Both the position numbers and the translations under genes were made by a program. From NCBI GenBank assembly GCA_946612455.1, contig CAMOER010000003.1:74989-138988 (forward strand): 64,000 nucleotides of DNA, read 5' to 3'. The notes beneath the pieces are model-generated. The model did no database searches, had not been told where the DNA came from, and saw only the letters and a list, made by a program, of their open reading frames with translations. Positions 32,222 to 42,800 of this stretch are shown here, piece after piece. The DNA comes from UBA3305 sp002373555 (GTDB lineage: Bacteria > Bacillota > Clostridia > Lachnospirales > Lachnospiraceae). Each line of letters begins with the position of its first letter. Position 1 is the stretch's first letter.

Positions 32222-35200
32222 TGCGGTCACCGGTGCGGTGCCGTTTTCTCCCGCCAGCTGCTTCGCCAGATTCTTCTGCGCCGTTGACAGCATCAGCTTG
32301 ATCCGGTTCAGCTGGTTGACTTCACTCGCGCCGGGATCATAGTCCACCGCGATGATATTCGCATCCGGGAAATGCGCCCGCAGCGTCTTGATCACGCCCT
32401 TGCCGACCACATGATTCGGCAGACACGCGAACGGCTGTGTACAGATGATATTCGGCACGCCCGCATGGATCAGCTCGATCATTTCGCCGGTCAGGAACCA
32501 TCCTTCGCCGGACTGGTTGCCGATCGACACGAACGGCTTCGCAAATTCGGCCAGCTTCCGGATGTCGGCCGGCGGATCGAACCTCCGGCTCTCCGACAGT
32601 GCGCGCACCGCTTCCTTCCGCATCCAGTTCAGGAAATCCACGCCCCGCATGGAAAGCCACGCGGTCGATTTCTTTCCGCCCAGGAATTCGGCCTTGTAGG
32701 ACGAATTGTAGAAGCAGTAGTTCAGGAAATCCAGGAGATCCGGAACGACCGCTTCCGCGCCTTCCGCCTCCAGCAGATCGACCAAGTGATTATTTGCCAG
32801 CGGCAGGAACTTGACGAGGATCTCGCCTACAATTCCTACGCGGGGCTTCTTCACATCTTCCTTTAACGGAATCCGGTCAAAATCAGTGACCATATCACGC
32901 AGGTTCTTGCGGTAGATGCCCATTCCCATGCCGTCGTTGGTCAGATCGCGGATCAGCTTCAGCTTCCATTTCTCATGCAGCGCATTGACCGAGCCGGGCT
33001 CCGCCTCGTACGGTCTGGTGTGATACACCATGCGCATCAGCAGGTCGCCGTAGATCGCCGCCTGCAGGCCCCGCATCACCATGCCGGGCTTCAGCTTGAA
33101 GCCGGGGTTCGTCTCCATGCCGTTCATGTTGAAGGAGATGACCGGGATATGGCCCAGTCCCTTCTTTTCCAGCGCACGTCGGATAAATCCCACATAGTTT
33201 GATGCACGGCAGCCGCCGCCCGTCTGGCTCATGATGACAGCCAGGCGGTTTGTATCGTAATTCCCCGACAGGATCGCGTCCATGATCTGTCCGACAACGA
33301 TCATCGAAGGGAAGCAGGCATCGTTATTGACATATTTCAGGCCGGTGTCAATGGCGCGCTTGTTGTCATTCGGCAGCACCACGACATTGTAGCCGTATTT
33401 ATTGAAGACCGGCTGCAGCAGCTCGAAATGGATCGGCGACATCTGCGGGCAGAGGATCGTATATTTCTTCTTCTGCATTTCCTTCGTGTAGACCGCTCTG
33501 TGATAAGCGGAAGACACGATACGGCGCAGATGCGGATGCTCATTGCGGATGCGCAGGGCGGAAATCAGGGAACGGATCCGGATCCTGGCAGCGCCCAGAT
33601 TATTCACTTCATCGATTTTCAGGACCGTGTAGATCTTGCCGGAACCGGTCAGGATCTCATTCACCTGGTCTGTCGTCACGGCGTCCAGGCCGCAGCCGAA
33701 GGAATTCAGCTGGATCATTTCCAGAACATCAGTATTCTTCACGACCTCCGCGGCAGAATACAGTCTGGAATGATACATCCACTGGTCGGTCGCGCGCAGC
33801 GGCACATCCGGCGTCGCCAGATGCGAGACGGAATCCTCCGTCAGGACGGCGATGCCGTAGGAAGCGATCATTTCCGGGATGCCGTGATGGATCTCGGGAT
33901 CAATATGATACGGTCTTCCCGCGAGCACGATGCCGTGCTTGTTGTTCTCCTTCAGCCAGGCGATCGTCTCCTCGCCCTTCTGCTGCAGATCCCGCTTCGC
34001 CGCAAGAAGCTCTTCCCAGGCCGCATGTCCGGCGGCCTTCACTTCCTCCGCACTGATATGATAATGCTCGTCAAATACCTTGATCAGTCTCTCCACGACC
34101 GTTGCTTCGGAAGTCAGCGCGAGGAACGGGCGCAGGAATTTGATCTCCGGATCGTTGATCGCCTCGAGATTGTTCTTGATGTTCTCGGGATACGTGACGA
34201 CGATCGGGCAGTTGTAATGGTTCTGCGAGGTCTCCTTTTCGATGCGCTCATAATAAACGCAGGGATAGAAGATATCCTTGATGCCCTGATCGAGCAGCCA
34301 CTGCACGTGTCCGTGCGTGATCTTGGCCGGATAGCATTCGGATTCGCTGGGGATGGATTCCATGCCCAGCTCGTAGATCTTCCGGCTGGACTTCGGCGAG
34401 AGCACTACGCGGAAGCCGAGTTCCTTAAAGAACGTCGCCCAGAACGGGAAGTTCTCGTACATGTTCAGCACGCGCGGAATGCCCATGACGCCGCGGAATG
34501 CTTCCGCTTCCGGCAGGGGCTTGTAGCCGAAGATCCGGTCATATTTGTATTCGAAAAGATTCGGGACCTTCTCGGAATTCTTCTTCTCGATGCCGAGGCC
34601 CTTCTCGCACCGGTTCCCGGTGATATGGCGTCTGCCGCCCGGGAATTTGTTGATGGTGAGCAGGCAGTGGTTCGTGCAGCCCTGGCACCTCGTCATGGTG
34701 CTGGTATATTCCAGCGCGAGGATCTCATCGATGGACAGCATCGTCGTTTTCTGCCCGTGGCAGCGGTCCTTCGCGATCAGCGCGGCGCCGAAAGCGCCCA
34801 TGATACCGGCGATGTCCGGACGGACGGCTTCGCAGCCGGAGATCAGCTCGAAGCTCCGGAGGACAGCGTTATTGTAAAAGGTTCCGCCCTGGACGACGAC
34901 ATGCTCGCCGAGATCCTTCGGGTCGGTGATCTTGATGACTTTGTAAAGCGCATTTTTGATGACGGAATAGGCCAGACCGGCGGAAATATCCGACACCGGC
35001 GCGCCTTCCTTCTGCGCCTGTTTGACATTGGAATTCATGAAAACGGTGCAGCGGGTGCCGAGATCGGTGGGATTCTCCGCAAAAAGCGCTTCCTTCGCGA
35101 AATCCTTCACTTCATAATCCAGGGAATTCGCGAAATTCTCGATGAAGGAGCCGCAGCCGGAGGAGCATGCTTCGTTCAGAAGAATGGTGTCCACCGCGTG

Positions 35201-36496
35201 ATCCTTGATCTTGATGCACTTCATGTCCTGGCCGCCGATATCGAGGATGCAGTCGACATCCGGATCGAAGAAGGAAGCCGCATAATAATGGGCAACGGTC
35301 TCCACCTCGCCCAGATCCAGCATGAGCGCGGACTTGAGCAGCGCTTCGCCGTAGCCGGTCGAGCAGGAATAGGCGATATATGCGTCTGCCGGCAGGAGCT
35401 CCTTCACCTCAGCCATGGCAGCCTTCGCAGTCTCCAGCGGCGAGCCGTTGTTGTTCCGGTAGAAGGAATACAGAAGTGTGCCTTCTTCATCTACCAGCGC
35501 GATCTTCGTCGTGGTGGAACCGGCATCGATGCCGAGATAGCAGGGACCGTGATGAGAGGCGAGGTCGCCCTTCTTCACTGTATGCTTTGCATGTCTCTTT
35601 ACAAATGCGTCGTACTCCGCCTGATCCTTAAAGAGCGGCGCGAGACGCTTGATCTCAAAATCCATCTTGATGCCCGAGCGCAGCCGCGTGATCATTTCAT
35701 CGATCGCGATCGACGAATCCTCGTGTGAATTCATCGCAGCGCCAATGGCGGCGAACAGATGGGAATGATCGGGCGCATAGACCTGGTCATCCGTCAGCTT
35801 CAGTGTGCGGATGAAGGCTGCGCGGAGCTCGGACAGGAAATGCAGCGGGCCGCCGAGGAACGCAACGTTCCCGCGGATGGGCTTGCCGCAGGCCAGGCCG
35901 CTGATGGTCTGGTTGACGACTGCCTGGAAAATGGAGGCGGAAAGATCCTCTCTGGTCGCGCCTTCGTTAATGAGCGGCTGGATGTCTGTCTTGGCGAAAA
36001 CACCGCAGCGCGCGGCGATCGGGTAGATCGCCTTGTAATTTTTGGCGTACTCATTCAGCCCTGATGCATCTGTCTGCAAAAGAGCCGCCATCTGGTCAAT
36101 AAAGGAACCCGTGCCGCCGGCGCAGATGCCGTTCATGCGCTGGTCGACGCCGCCGGTGAAATAAATGATCTTCGCATCCTCTCCGCCGAGCTCGATCGCA
36201 ACATCGGTCTTCGGAGAATAGTACTCCAGCGCGGAAGCCACGGAGACCACCTCCTGTACGAACGGTACATGCAGATGGTTCGCGAGCGTCAGGCCGCCGC
36301 TGCCGGTGATCATCGGGTGCAGGATCACATTCCCGAGCTGTGCGCGGGCTTCCGACAGAAGCTCGGCCAGCGTTTCCTGGATGTGCGCCAGATGTCTTTT
36401 ATAGTCTGAAAATAGTACATGGCGTTCATCGTCGATCACGGCGATCTTGACCGTGGTGGATCCGATATCGATGCCAAGACTGTAATGCTTTTCCAA
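32219..36496 (-). CDS. Giant 2-hydroxyacyl-CoA dehydratase activase homologue
   Basis: A 1425-residue protein. It contains two BcrA/BadF/HgdC-type ATPase (ASKHA) domains: residues 1 to about 290 (YSLGIDIGSTTVKIAVIDDE, GGTGSFIDQMA) and about 320-590 (CYLGIDAGSTTTKIALVDEE, DIGGQDMKCI, EACSSGCGSF). A DUF2229-type region follows (about 670-1000), with TRCQGCTNHC before it, and a C-terminal part resembles the HgdB/D-like subunit. Dimeric activases bind one [4Fe-4S] cluster and drive ATP-dependent electron transfer to a dehydratase. Long fused proteins like this are widespread in Clostridia, but their substrate is unknown. No dehydratase subunits lie nearby. RBS is AGGAGGAGAT. Confidence 0.85.
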   Translation of the reverse strand: MEKHYSLGIDIGSTTVKIAVIDDERHVLFSDYKRHLAHIQETLAELLSEARAQLGNVILHPMITGSGGLTLANHLHVPFVQEVVSVASALEYYSPKTDVAIELGGEDAKIIYFTGGVDQRMNGICAGGTGSFIDQMAALLQTDASGLNEYAKNYKAIYPIAARCGVFAKTDIQPLINEGATREDLSASIFQAVVNQTISGLACGKPIRGNVAFLGGPLHFLSELRAAFIRTLKLTDDQVYAPDHSHLFAAIGAAMNSHEDSSIAIDEMITRLRSGIKMDFEIKRLAPLFKDQAEYDAFVKRHAKHTVKKGDLASHHGPCYLGIDAGSTTTKIALVDEEGTLLYSFYRNNNGSPLETAKAAMAEVKELLPADAYIAYSCSTGYGEALLKSALMLDLGEVETVAHYYAASFFDPDVDCILDIGGQDMKCIKIKDHAVDTILLNEACSSGCGSFIENFANSLDYEVKDFAKEALFAENPTDLGTRCTVFMNSNVKQAQKEGAPVSDISAGLAYSVIKNALYKVIKITDPKDLGEHVVVQGGTFYNNAVLRSFELISGCEAVRPDIAGIMGAFGAALIAKDRCHGQKTTMLSIDEILALEYTSTMTRCQGCTNHCLLTINKFPGGRRHITGNRCEKGLGIEKKNSEKVPNLFEYKYDRIFGYKPLPEAEAFRGVMGIPRVLNMYENFPFWATFFKELGFRVVLSPKSSRKIYELGMESIPSESECYPAKITHGHVQWLLDQGIKDIFYPCVYYERIEKETSQNHYNCPIVVTYPENIKNNLEAINDPEIKFLRPFLALTSEATVVERLIKVFDEHYHISAEEVKAAGHAAWEELLAAKRDLQQKGEETIAWLKENNKHGIVLAGRPYHIDPEIHHGIPEMIASYGIAVLTEDSVSHLATPDVPLRATDQWMYHSRLYSAAEVVKNTDVLEMIQLNSFGCGLDAVTTDQVNEILTGSGKIYTVLKIDEVNNLGAARIRIRSLISALRIRNEHPHLRRIVSSAYHRAVYTKEMQKKKYTILCPQMSPIHFELLQPVFNKYGYNVVVLPNDNKRAIDTGLKYVNNDACFPSMIVVGQIMDAILSGNYDTNRLAVIMSQTGGGCRASNYVGFIRRALEKKGLGHIPVISFNMNGMETNPGFKLKPGMVMRGLQAAIYGDLLMRMVYHTRPYEAEPGSVNALHEKWKLKLIRDLTNDGMGMGIYRKNLRDMVTDFDRIPLKEDVKKPRVGIVGEILVKFLPLANNHLVDLLEAEGAEAVVPDLLDFLNYCFYNSSYKAEFLGGKKSTAWLSMRGVDFLNWMRKEAVRALSESRRFDPPADIRKLAEFAKPFVSIGNQSGEGWFLTGEMIELIHAGVPNIICTQPFACLPNHVVGKGVIKTLRAHFPDANIIAVDYDPGASEVNQLNRIKLMLSTAQKNLAKQLAGENGTAPVTA

Positions 36497-36573
36497 GGGG
36501 ATCTCCTCCTAAAAAGTCGTCATTCTAATATAAATCTTTTTCCTGTTATTTACAAGTTAAGAAAACATAAAGC

Positions 36574-36637
36574 GGACGACGAAGGTCGTCCGTCGCTGGT
36601 ACTTCCGGTGACTGCGGGTGACCGCAGGAAACGGAAG
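36574..36637 (+). other. Two stable hairpins, one with symmetric GTGA/GAAA internal loop
   Basis: GGACGAC-GAAG-GTCGTCC (36574-36591) is followed by CTTCCG...CGGAAG (36602-36607, 36632-36637). The latter encloses GTGA, CTGCGG (36612-36617), loop GTGA, CCGCAG (36622-36627) and GAAA. The rest of the 374-bp gap holds no gene; TATAAT at 36782-36787 may be the -10 of the downstream wall-protein gene. Confidence 0.55.
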
Positions 36638-36870
36638 GAAACGATCCGGCAGATCCGTGACAAACCGGCACAGGAAGTGTCCGCGGGATACGCTGTTCTT
36701 ATGCTACGCTCACCATGATCTGCAGGAAAACGCAGCCTTTCCCATGCTGATTATACATAAACGGGAGAAGTTTTTTCCTTATATAATCGTGCGCTTTTGT
36801 AGTGGACGGAAAACAACAGGCCGGCAGACCTTTTATATAAATACAAACGAGATCAAAGAAAGGAAGGAAA

Positions 36871-39800
36871 ATGAAGAGCAGAATGCGAACGATCGGGATG
36901 CGTGCGGCAGCGCTGGCAGCGGCTGTGCTTCTGGCGGTTTCGACGCCGATGGAAGCCTGTGCCGTGATGCCGGCGGGGAGCGCATCCATCATGACGGAAG
37001 CAGCGGAATCAACGGCAGAATCCGGAACCGCTGCAGAGACGGAAGCGGCGGAAACGGAAGCCACGGAGGAAATACTGCCGGAACCGGCAGCGGAGACAAT
37101 TCCGGAACCGGCGCCGGAAACAACGGCGGCACATACAGCCGCTGAGGAAACAAAGAAAACGGTGCCGGAGACCGGAGAAACGGCGAAGAAAGAATCCGGG
37201 AGTGAAGACCACACGGCAGCGGAAACCCGGCCCGAGCCCGCGGAAACTGAACAGGAGACCACTGCACGGGAAGTTTCACAGCCGGCGGAGACCCTGCCGG
37301 CGGAAACATTGCCGGCGGAGACATTGCCGACGGAAACATTGCCGGCGGAGACGTCGGCCGCTGCGGAAATGCAGACCATCCCTGCAGAGACGCCGGCCCC
37401 TTCGCTGTCGAGCGAACCGGCAATGATGAAAGCCGTGCCATCGCCGGATTATACGACGAGCGCAAAGATCGACCGCACACAGTGGGTCGGCTTCGGTGAT
37501 GTCGGCGACGGCTCTACCGGACGGTATCATGTCTCCTTTACAGACAGTGAGGGAAATAAGATTGACCAGGATGCCTACTGTGTGGAGCCGCGTTTTCCCG
37601 GACCGGACGGCTCCTTTACAAAGGTCGGCGTAAAGGAGTACAAGGACAGCAAAGAGCTGGCAAAGGTGGTCTATTACGGTACTTCCATGTCCGGCGACGA
37701 CTGTTTCTTTAAACAAAAGGGAAATACCGGATACACGGAAAATGAACAGTATGGGATCGTCCACTGGACGGCTGCGAAGATCTACGGCAGCGATGACTGG
37801 ACATACTGCATAAACAGCAAAGGAAGGTCCGCCGTCAATGCGCTGATTGACTACGCGGATTCCATGCCTTCGATCCCGGACGCGAATATCTCCTTTCAGA
37901 AAACGAAGCTTACGGCTTCGGTCCCGGAGGGCGCGGATTATCAAAAGACGCCGGAGAATGTCTTCAAGGCGGATGAAGGCAACAGCATCACGATCACGCT
38001 TCCGAAATATGTCACGTATCACAATGCGGATACCGGCAAAAGTTCGAAGGAGTCCGACGGTTCGGTGAAGGTGACGATCGAGGCGGGAACCGCATTTTAT
38101 TTTACCGCGGCGCTGTCCCATGCAGGCGATATGGAGCGGCAGTGGAAGGTAAAGGCCAAAGGAAAATATACGAAGGATATTCAGGCGTATCTTCTGGATG
38201 CCGGCAAATCGTCTTCCGGCGATCACTACCAGCCGGTGATGTGCGTGGAGAGCTCTGCGGGAGACCGGGAGGCTTCTTTCACGGTGGAGTGGACCAATAC
38301 GGCGACGCTGGCCATTGAAAAAACCGTGTCCGGTGACAATGCAGCGTATGCGGAAATGGTGAAGAACAACAGTCTCTATTCTCTTGCCGGCACGCAGTAT
38401 GCGGTCTATGCGTCGGAGGCGGATGCGGCTGCCGACCGGAACCGGATCCTGGTCCTGACATGCGGTGCGGACGGCAGCACGCCGGAGACGGAGATCAGCA
38501 CGGCCTATATCGGGAAGACCGTTTATGCAAAGGAGATCAAAGCCGGAAGCGGCTATCAGCTTTCAGATACGGTCATCCCCGTCAATCTGAATGCGGGCGC
38601 CAACAGGCTGCAGGCAGAGGATATCCCGGTCTTTGCGGAGCTTGAGATTGAAAAATTCGATGCGCTCACCGCAGACGGCGCGCCGTCCGCGGGCATGGAT
38701 CTGTCGGACATCCGTTTCCGACTGGATCACTATAATGCCGTATATGGATCGTATCAGGAGGCACAGGCGGGTACGCGGGCAGCGGGCTGGACCGTCCGGA
38801 CCATGCCGGAAAGCGCGGGCGGACGGACACATTATCTGGCAAAATCCGATGCTGCGCATCTTGTCGAAAGCACGAAAGTATATGAAGTCAACGGAAAGTA
38901 TGTGATCCCGCTCGGCACGCTGACCGTGACGGAGACCGCGGGTACGAAAGATTACAGCAACGAAGGCATGCACTTCCGTTTCGGCGGAAAGGACGCCGCC
39001 GGTCCCGGGATCGCGGTGAATATCCGGGAGAAGGTGAATGCAGACGGCACGAAATCCGCGGAGATCACAGCGGCCGGCAGCACGCAGACGGCCGGAGTGA
39101 TCCGTCTGGAAGCGTATGACCAGCCGAATTACGGAGATCTGGAAGTAAAGAAGGTGACTGCGGGGACTGCGAAGCCTCTGGCCGGCGCGAAATTCCGGCT
39201 GACACAGAACGGCAAGACGGTGACGCCTTCATCCGCGAACGGGATCCGGGGTGATATCGATGCCTCCGGCGTGATCACGACCGGTGCGGACGGCTTTGCC
39301 CGCGTTATGCATCTGCCGAAGGGCACCTATCAGCTGACGGAAATCCTGTCCCCGGCCGGTTACCGTGCGGATTACAGGACAGTCGATCTGCAGATCCGGG
39401 GCGGAAAGAATCAGCATACCGAGACCAATGCCCCCTTTTTCGTACCTGTCGGCCTTCTGAAGCTGGATGCGGATTCCGGGAAGCCGGTCATGCAGGGCGA
39501 TTCGCCGGTGGCCGGTGCGGTGTTCGATATCCTGGCGGCGGCCGACATCGACAACCAGGACGGCTTCCGGTACAAAAAAGGCGATGTGGTTGTGCGCGGT
39601 CTTACGATCGGTGCGGACGGCACGGCGAAGACAGCGGCGAACGCACTGACGGAGGGCAGCTATATCCTGCGGGAGCTGAAAGCGCCTTACGGAAGGTTCC
39701 GGGCAGAGGATATTCCGTTTGAGATCAAAAAGACCGATGCGGATAAAGTCATTGCGCTGACGGCAAAGGATGAGATCTTCCGGGGCGGCGTGAAGATCGG

Positions 39801-42800
39801 GAAAACCGACCGGGAGTCCGGGAAGAATCAGCCGCTCGGCGGCGCCTCGCTTGCCGGCGCGGAATTTGAGATCGTCAACCGCTCCAAAGCATCCGTGTAT
39901 ATCGACACGGACGGCGACGGCAGATACGAGAAGGAAGTGGAGACCGGCGGTGTCGTGACGGCGATTGTGACGGGAGAAGACGGCACGGCGCAGACCGGAG
40001 AGAGGGATCTTCCCTGCGGCACCTACGAGATCCGCGAGACGGGAGCGCCGGAGGGGTATCTGTCTCCGGAAGAATTCCCGGAAGAAACGTATACCCGCAC
40101 CTTCTCCGTTACGGAAGACGGGCAGATGATCGATCTGACGGGAAAGGAAGCCGTGCAGGAGCAGGTGATCCGGAATGATTTTACGCTCCGGAAGATCAGT
40201 GCGGGCTCCCAGAAGGGTATGGCGAATATCCCGTTCCGGATCACGTCGCTGACGACAGGCGAGAGCCATATCGTCATGACCGACGCGAACGGCCGCTACA
40301 GCTCCGCGAAGGTTAAGCACAGCGTGAAGACAAACGCAGGAGATGAAACGAACGGGGATCCGGCCGCCGGCCTCTGGTTCGGCATGGATCCGGATGGAAA
40401 TTCCGTACCTGTGAATGACAGCCTGGGCGCGCTTCCCTATGACACCTATCATATCGAAGAGCTTCCCTGCAGCGCCAATGAAGGCATGCGGATGTGGGAG
40501 GATGTGTTCACTATCGAAAATGACCGCGCTTATCAGGGCGCAGCCGCCGTGGATCTGTCCTCGATCGAAAATGAAGGCGGGCCGGTGATCGGTACGCAGG
40601 CGCAGGCCGGAAACGGCGGGCAGTATGCCGCGGCGGACAGTGCGGTCACATTGACGGATACGGTCACCTATGCACGGCTTACCGAAGGAAAGCAGTATGT
40701 GCTGATCACGTCGCTTGTGGAAAAAGGATCCGGCGAAGCCGTCCGGGATCCCGACGGGAACGCGGTGTCAGTGAAAAAGAAGTTCAGGGCAGGCACTTCC
40801 TTCGGCACGGTCAGAACGAAACTGACATTGGATGCCTCCGCGCTTGCCGGAAAGGATGTTGTCTTCTTTGAAGAGCTTTATGCAGCGGATGAGAACGGAG
40901 AGATTCCCGAAGATGCGAAGCCGGCCGCGGAGCATAAAGATCCGGAGGATCCCGACCAGACCATTCATTTCTGCAGTATCCGGACACAGGCGGTCAATCC
41001 GGATACCGGCCTGAATATCCTTCTTGCAGAGGAAAATGCGGTCATTATCGATACCGTCATCTATTCGAACCTGCAGCCGGGAGAAAAATACAGACTGTCC
41101 GGCATCCTGATGGATCAGAAGACCGGAGAAGCCGTCAAAGTAAACGGACAGACCGTGACGACAGAGAAGACCTTCGTCCCGAAGGAAGCGGACAGCAGCG
41201 TCCCCGTGCAGTTCACCTTCGACGCCTCCGGCTGCGCCGGACAGAATCTGGTGGTGTTTGAGACGCTGACGAAGGACGGCACGACGCTTGCTGTCCACGA
41301 AGATCTCCGTGACGCGGCCCAGACGCTCCATGTCCCGGAGGTCGAAACGCACGCGTATGATGCGGAAACGAAGGAGCAGACAGCCATTTTCCGGGAGGTA
41401 CTGCAGGTCGCGGACGAGGTGACCTACCGGAATCTGATCCCGGGCACGGAGTACACCTTCAACGGCATTCTGATGGATCAGGAGACCGGAGAACCTCTGA
41501 CGTATGAAGCCGGAGAACCGGTGACCGCACAGGTGAAGCATACCCCGCAGGAGCCGGACGGCTCGGTGATCCTCACCTTCACTTTCAAAAATGTGACGCT
41601 GACCGGACGGCGGATCGTCGCTTTTGAGACAGTCCGCGTGGGCGATACGCCGGTCGCGGTCCATGCCGATCTGCAGGATGTGCCGCAGACGGTCTGGTTC
41701 CCGCAGATCCGGACCTCCGCCGCGGACGGGACCAACGGGACGCATACGCTCTCCGCCGACGAAGCCGCAGTGATCACGGATACGGTGCTTTACGATCATG
41801 TACAGCCCGGAGAACGTTACGTGATCCGCGGAACGCTGATGAGCAAAGACACAGGAGAGCCCGTCATGGAAAAGGACGCGCCGGTCACGGCACAGGATGC
41901 ATTTACCGCGGAGACGGAAAGCGGAAGCCGCAGGCTGCAGTTCACCTTTTCCCTGACCGGCCGGACGGATTCCGGCTATGTGGTGTTCGAGGAGCTGTTC
42001 CATGTCACAGAGGAAAACGGAGAAGGTACCCTGGCGGCAGAGCATAAGGATCTGACGGATCCGGATCAGACCGTGTCTGTCTCTTCTCTGCATACGGAAG
42101 CAGCAGATGCCGTCACCGGTCTGCATGAAGGAAACGCTTCGGAAAAGACCGTCACGGTGAAGGACAGCGTCAGCTATATCGGTCTGACACCCGGAAAGGA
42201 ATATACCGTGCGGGGAACACTGATGAAAAAGTCGGACGGTACGCCGCTCACGCTTGCGGACGGAACGCCTGTCACGGCGGAAAAAACATTCACCCCCGAT
42301 ACACCTGCCGGCGCATGCGAACTGACCTTCACGTTTCCGGGAGAACTGGTCCGGGGAGAAAGTGTCGTGGCATTTGAAAAAGTGCTGATCGGTGAGACCG
42401 AGGTGGCCGCGCACGAGGATCTGACCGATCCGGAGCAGACGGTGTCCTATCCGGAGATCCGGACATCCGCGAAGGATCAGACGTCCGGCGGCAGCCAGAT
42501 GCTTGCGGCGGCGAACGCAGCGCTGACGGATACCGTGACCTACAGGAATCTGCAGCCGAAAAAAACATATACGATCCGCGGGCTGCTGATGAATGCTGCG
42601 GACGGGAAGCCGCTCCTCGCGGGTGACAAAGAAGTAATCGCGCAGAAGGAATTCGTTCCGGAAGCGGCAGAAGGGACCATCGATCTGGAATTCACGCTGG
42701 ATGCGTCCGCGCTTGCCGGCACGACCGTCGTGGTCTTCGAGGAGTTGTATGCGGGAGATGCAAAGCTCGGTTCCCATGAGGACATCAGCGACACGGCCCA

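Noticed and set aside
33428..35728. 766-residue open frame antisense to the activase gene
   Set aside because: Shadow frame of a GC-rich gene, without RBS or domain; the sense strand encodes conserved motifs throughout.
36565..36720. c-di-GMP or cobalamin riboswitch before the wall-protein gene
   Set aside because: I looked for the conserved cores of these classes and did not find them; only the hairpins can be supported.
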